Below are positions 61,962 to 64,000 of a stretch of 64,000 nt of DNA, piece by piece. Both the position numbers and the translations under genes were made by a program. Under the pieces are notes generated by a model that saw only the letters and a program-made list of their open reading frames with translations, made no database searches and was not told the DNA's origin. Source of the stretch: an uncultured Lachnospiraceae bacterium. GTDB taxonomy: Bacteria > Bacillota > Clostridia > Lachnospirales > Lachnospiraceae. Numbering within the stretch: position 1 is the stretch's first letter; each line of letters begins with the position of its first letter. Where the stretch lies: positions 62,001 through 126,000 of the forward strand of contig CAKNHF010000005.1 of the NCBI GenBank assembly GCA_930972465.1, in the 5' to 3' direction.

Positions 61962-62911
61962 GAGCGGACCTCCTTTCCGGCTGTAAGAGTGAAATAGATA
62001 TCTTCCAGAGAGGGAAGGCAGGCGGAGACATGGTAGATATCTCCTCCGCCGGAAACGATTCTGCGTACAAGGTCGGGAATTTCTTTTTCAGAGCTTACTT
62101 CTGTTTCCAGGCAGATCTCTCTGCTCCCGGCTGCTTCTCTATCTTCCCGCTCTGACTTCCGCAGATGCAGAAGAGAGATCAGATCCGAAGAAATGCCGGC
62201 TGCTTTGACCCTTACAGTGATCCGGGGAGAGACGCTCCGGCGCAGTTCGTCAAGCGTGCCGGCAGCCAGCAGACGCCCTTCTTCGATCAGTCCGTAACGG
62301 GTGCAGATCTCCTGGGCATATCTGAGCTGATGGGTGCAGAGGAAAATAGTCACATTTTCTTTCACTGCGAGATCGCGGATCAGGCGGTTGACATTCTGTG
62401 CGCTCTCGGGATCAAGCCCTGAGGTGGGCTCATCCAGAAAGAGTACGCGTGGCCGGTGGAGCAGGGCCCGGGCAAGAGAGAGTCTCTGCCGCATTCCGGT
62501 AGAATATGCGGAGAGCCGCTGGTTTTCTGCTTCGTTCAGCGCAAGCCTTTTAAGAAGATTTTCGGCGCGCTGCCGTGCCTCTTCCTTTCCAAGACCGAAC
62601 AGGGAGCCGTAGAATATAAGGTTCTCCATACCGGTGAGATGGTCGTACATCCGCGCATGCTCTGTGACCACACCGGACAGGGCATGTACTTTTTCCGGCT
62701 CTTTTGACGGATCAATCCCCATAACTTCACAGTTTCCATCCGAAGGGGAAAGCATTCCTGTCAGCAGTTTTACCGTGGTCGTCTTGCCTGCGCCGTTGGG
62801 GCCCAGGAAGCCGAACACTTCCCCCTGATTCAGAGAGAGGGAGAGTCTGCTGACAGCTCTGTTCCCGCCGGGATATATTTTGGTGATGCGGTTCATGATA
62901 ACAGATCTCAT
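61958..62911 (-). CDS. ABC transporter ATP-binding protein
   Basis: 317 residues. Walker A 'GPNGAGKTTTVKLLTG', signature 'YSTGMRQRLSLARAL', Walker B 'RVLFLDEPTSGLDPES', H-loop 'FLCTHQL'. A DrrA/NatA-type exporter ATPase with the usual C-terminal ~90-residue extension. ATG 62911 follows GGAAGGAGG and overlaps the MATE gene stop by 4 bp. Confidence 0.92.
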   Translation of the reverse strand: MRSVIMNRITKIYPGGNRAVSRLSLSLNQGEVFGFLGPNGAGKTTTVKLLTGMLSPSDGNCEVMGIDPSKEPEKVHALSGVVTEHARMYDHLTGMENLIFYGSLFGLGKEEARQRAENLLKRLALNEAENQRLSAYSTGMRQRLSLARALLHRPRVLFLDEPTSGLDPESAQNVNRLIRDLAVKENVTIFLCTHQLRYAQEICTRYGLIEEGRLLAAGTLDELRRSVSPRITVRVKAAGISSDLISLLHLRKSEREDREAAGSREICLETEVSSEKEIPDLVRRIVSGGGDIYHVSACLPSLEDIYFTLTAGKEVRS

Positions 62912-63999
62912 TTCCGGGCCTCCTTCCGGTTTCTGAAATATCTCCAGATATAATATATAACAAACGCCAGCGCGCTGACAATCCATGTCACCGGATAGCT
63001 GAAGATGATCGCCGGGATAGTAGGGGATACCTTCATTACCACAGAGAGCCAGATGATGCGGAAGACACAGACGCCGGCCAGGGTGATGACCATGGGAACG
63101 ATTACGTCGCCCATGCCCCGGAGCGCTCCTGCCAGGATCTCGATAAATACATAGACAATGTACCAGGGGATAATCAGCACAAGCATACTACACCCGATCC
63201 GGATTACGTCTCCGTCTGAGGTAAACAGGCGGAAGAGAGGAACTCTCGCTGCGATCAGGAAGAGGACGAGGACACCGGATACAGCCAGATCGATCAGAAG
63301 ACAGACCCAGGTGCTGCGCCGTACCCGGTCCATCTTTCCCGCGCCGTAGTTCTGTCCCACGAAGGTTGTGATGGAGATCCCGAAGGCGGTGCTGACCATC
63401 CAGAAAATGGCGTCCAGTTTGCCATAGGCTGACCATGCCGCGGTGGTGTCTGTTCCGAAAGTGTTGATGGATGCCATGATGGCAATGTTGGTGACAGAAA
63501 ACAGTACGGACTCCAGTCCGGTAGGAATCCCCAGCTTAAGCTGCGTCTTCAGGACAGCTCCGTGGAAACGGATTTCTCTCAGTGAAAGTGCAAGGATATC
63601 GCGGGATCTCATCAGGTCTCGGGTGACCAGAACTGCGCTTACAGCCTGTGCGATGAGAGTGGCCACTGCGGCGCCCATGACGCCCATATGGAATACGATG
63701 ACGAACAGAGAATCCAGTATGATGTTGATGACACAGCAGACGATCAGATAGTACAGGGGATGTCTGGAATCTCCGGTGGCGCGCAGGATTGCGGACCCCA
63801 TATTGTAGATCAGGACAAAGATGATTCCGGCAAAATAGATCCTAAGGTAAATGACGGAATCCTGCATGATATCCGTCGGCGTCTGCATAAGAGCAAGGAG
63901 CGCCGGGGCGGACAGGATTCCGATCACGGTCAGTACAATACCGCCTGCAGCAGCTATGGCATATGCATTGTGAAGCCCTTCATTTGCCGCTTTGGCATT
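62908..63999 (-). CDS. MATE-family efflux protein, cut by the right edge
   Basis: About 364 residues visible; the frame is open to the edge, so the N-terminal helices are outside. About ten membrane segments remain, with 'NMGSAILRATGDSRHPLYYL' and 'AGALRGMGDVIVPMVITLAG', the repeated MATE half motifs (R-x-x-G-D and R-G-x-G-D). A Na+- or H+-driven multidrug exporter or related transporter. It is translationally coupled to the ABC ATPase gene. Confidence 0.93.
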   Translation of the reverse strand, partial: NAKAANEGLHNAYAIAAAGGIVLTVIGILSAPALLALMQTPTDIMQDSVIYLRIYFAGIIFVLIYNMGSAILRATGDSRHPLYYLIVCCVINIILDSLFVIVFHMGVMGAAVATLIAQAVSAVLVTRDLMRSRDILALSLREIRFHGAVLKTQLKLGIPTGLESVLFSVTNIAIMASINTFGTDTTAAWSAYGKLDAIFWMVSTAFGISITTFVGQNYGAGKMDRVRRSTWVCLLIDLAVSGVLVLFLIAARVPLFRLFTSDGDVIRIGCSMLVLIIPWYIVYVFIEILAGALRGMGDVIVPMVITLAGVCVFRIIWLSVVMKVSPTIPAIIFSYPVTWIVSALAFVIYYIWRYFRNRKEARK

Positions 64000-64000
64000 T

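Overview
The window looks like a chromosomal segment of a Gram-positive anaerobe of the Clostridia, most probably a gut Lachnospiraceae. Evidence: strong AGGAGG ribosome-binding sites, sigma-A promoters, T-box and S-box leaders, LPXTG-like wall-anchored esterases, PadR/DUF2812 and DUF4825 genes, a DUF6198-type membrane protein fused to a cytidylate-kinase-like domain, and a carboxyspermidine-type polyamine operon. No rRNA, tRNA, CRISPR array, transposase or phage structural gene was recognised. Species is not determined.

Layout. 0-2.2 kb: end of murA and a CapA-family gene. 2.4-9.9 kb: an AraC regulator followed by two large secreted, wall-anchored esterase genes with (PGTEE)n stalks; the second contains an almost perfect 1,032-bp in-frame tandem duplication, and both share a near-identical 300-bp 3' end. 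10-18.8 kb: metK under a SAM-I riboswitch, a kinase/regulator pair, a PadR/DUF2812 pair with twin operators, a flavin reductase behind a strongly structured leader RNA, a phosphoesterase, a membrane-kinase fusion, and a MarR gene with its own operator. 18.9-27.5 kb: a patch of small genes (GNATs, peptidase E, Tag glycosylase, flavin reductase) mixed with at least seven broken genes carrying nonsense, frameshift or internal-deletion lesions.

27.5-30.2 kb: a small minus-strand transcript unit and a CstA-family transporter behind a T-box whose specifier appears to be ATC (Ile). 30.4-35.4 kb: a two-component system plus MacB/Bce-like ABC transporter, tied together by an identical palindrome in front of the regulator gene and the ABC genes. 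35.45-35.85 kb: two tandem paralogous small-RNA genes on the minus strand, each with its own promoter and terminator, covarying hairpins and a C-rich single-stranded seed. This is the strongest candidate for something undescribed. 36-39.4 kb: GH25-LysM lysozyme, then a GH1 phospho-beta-glucosidase/ROK kinase pair. 39.5-44.5 kb: a second regulator-kinase-ATPase-permease module on the minus strand. 44.7-49.1 kb: a third two-component pair and a Gfo/Idh/MocA oxidoreductase.

49.6-56.1 kb: a polyamine operon (arginine decarboxylase, SpeE-like synthase, agmatinase, carboxynorspermidine dehydrogenase and decarboxylase, class II aldolase). 56.2-64 kb: DUF368 lipid-carrier translocase, metG behind a methionine T-box, glycerate kinase, and a MATE/ABC-2 operon running off the right edge. 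Methionine/SAM supply is under RNA control twice (SAM-I on metK, T-box on metG), and cell-envelope stress sensing is represented by several two-component systems, two of them coupled to ABC exporters.
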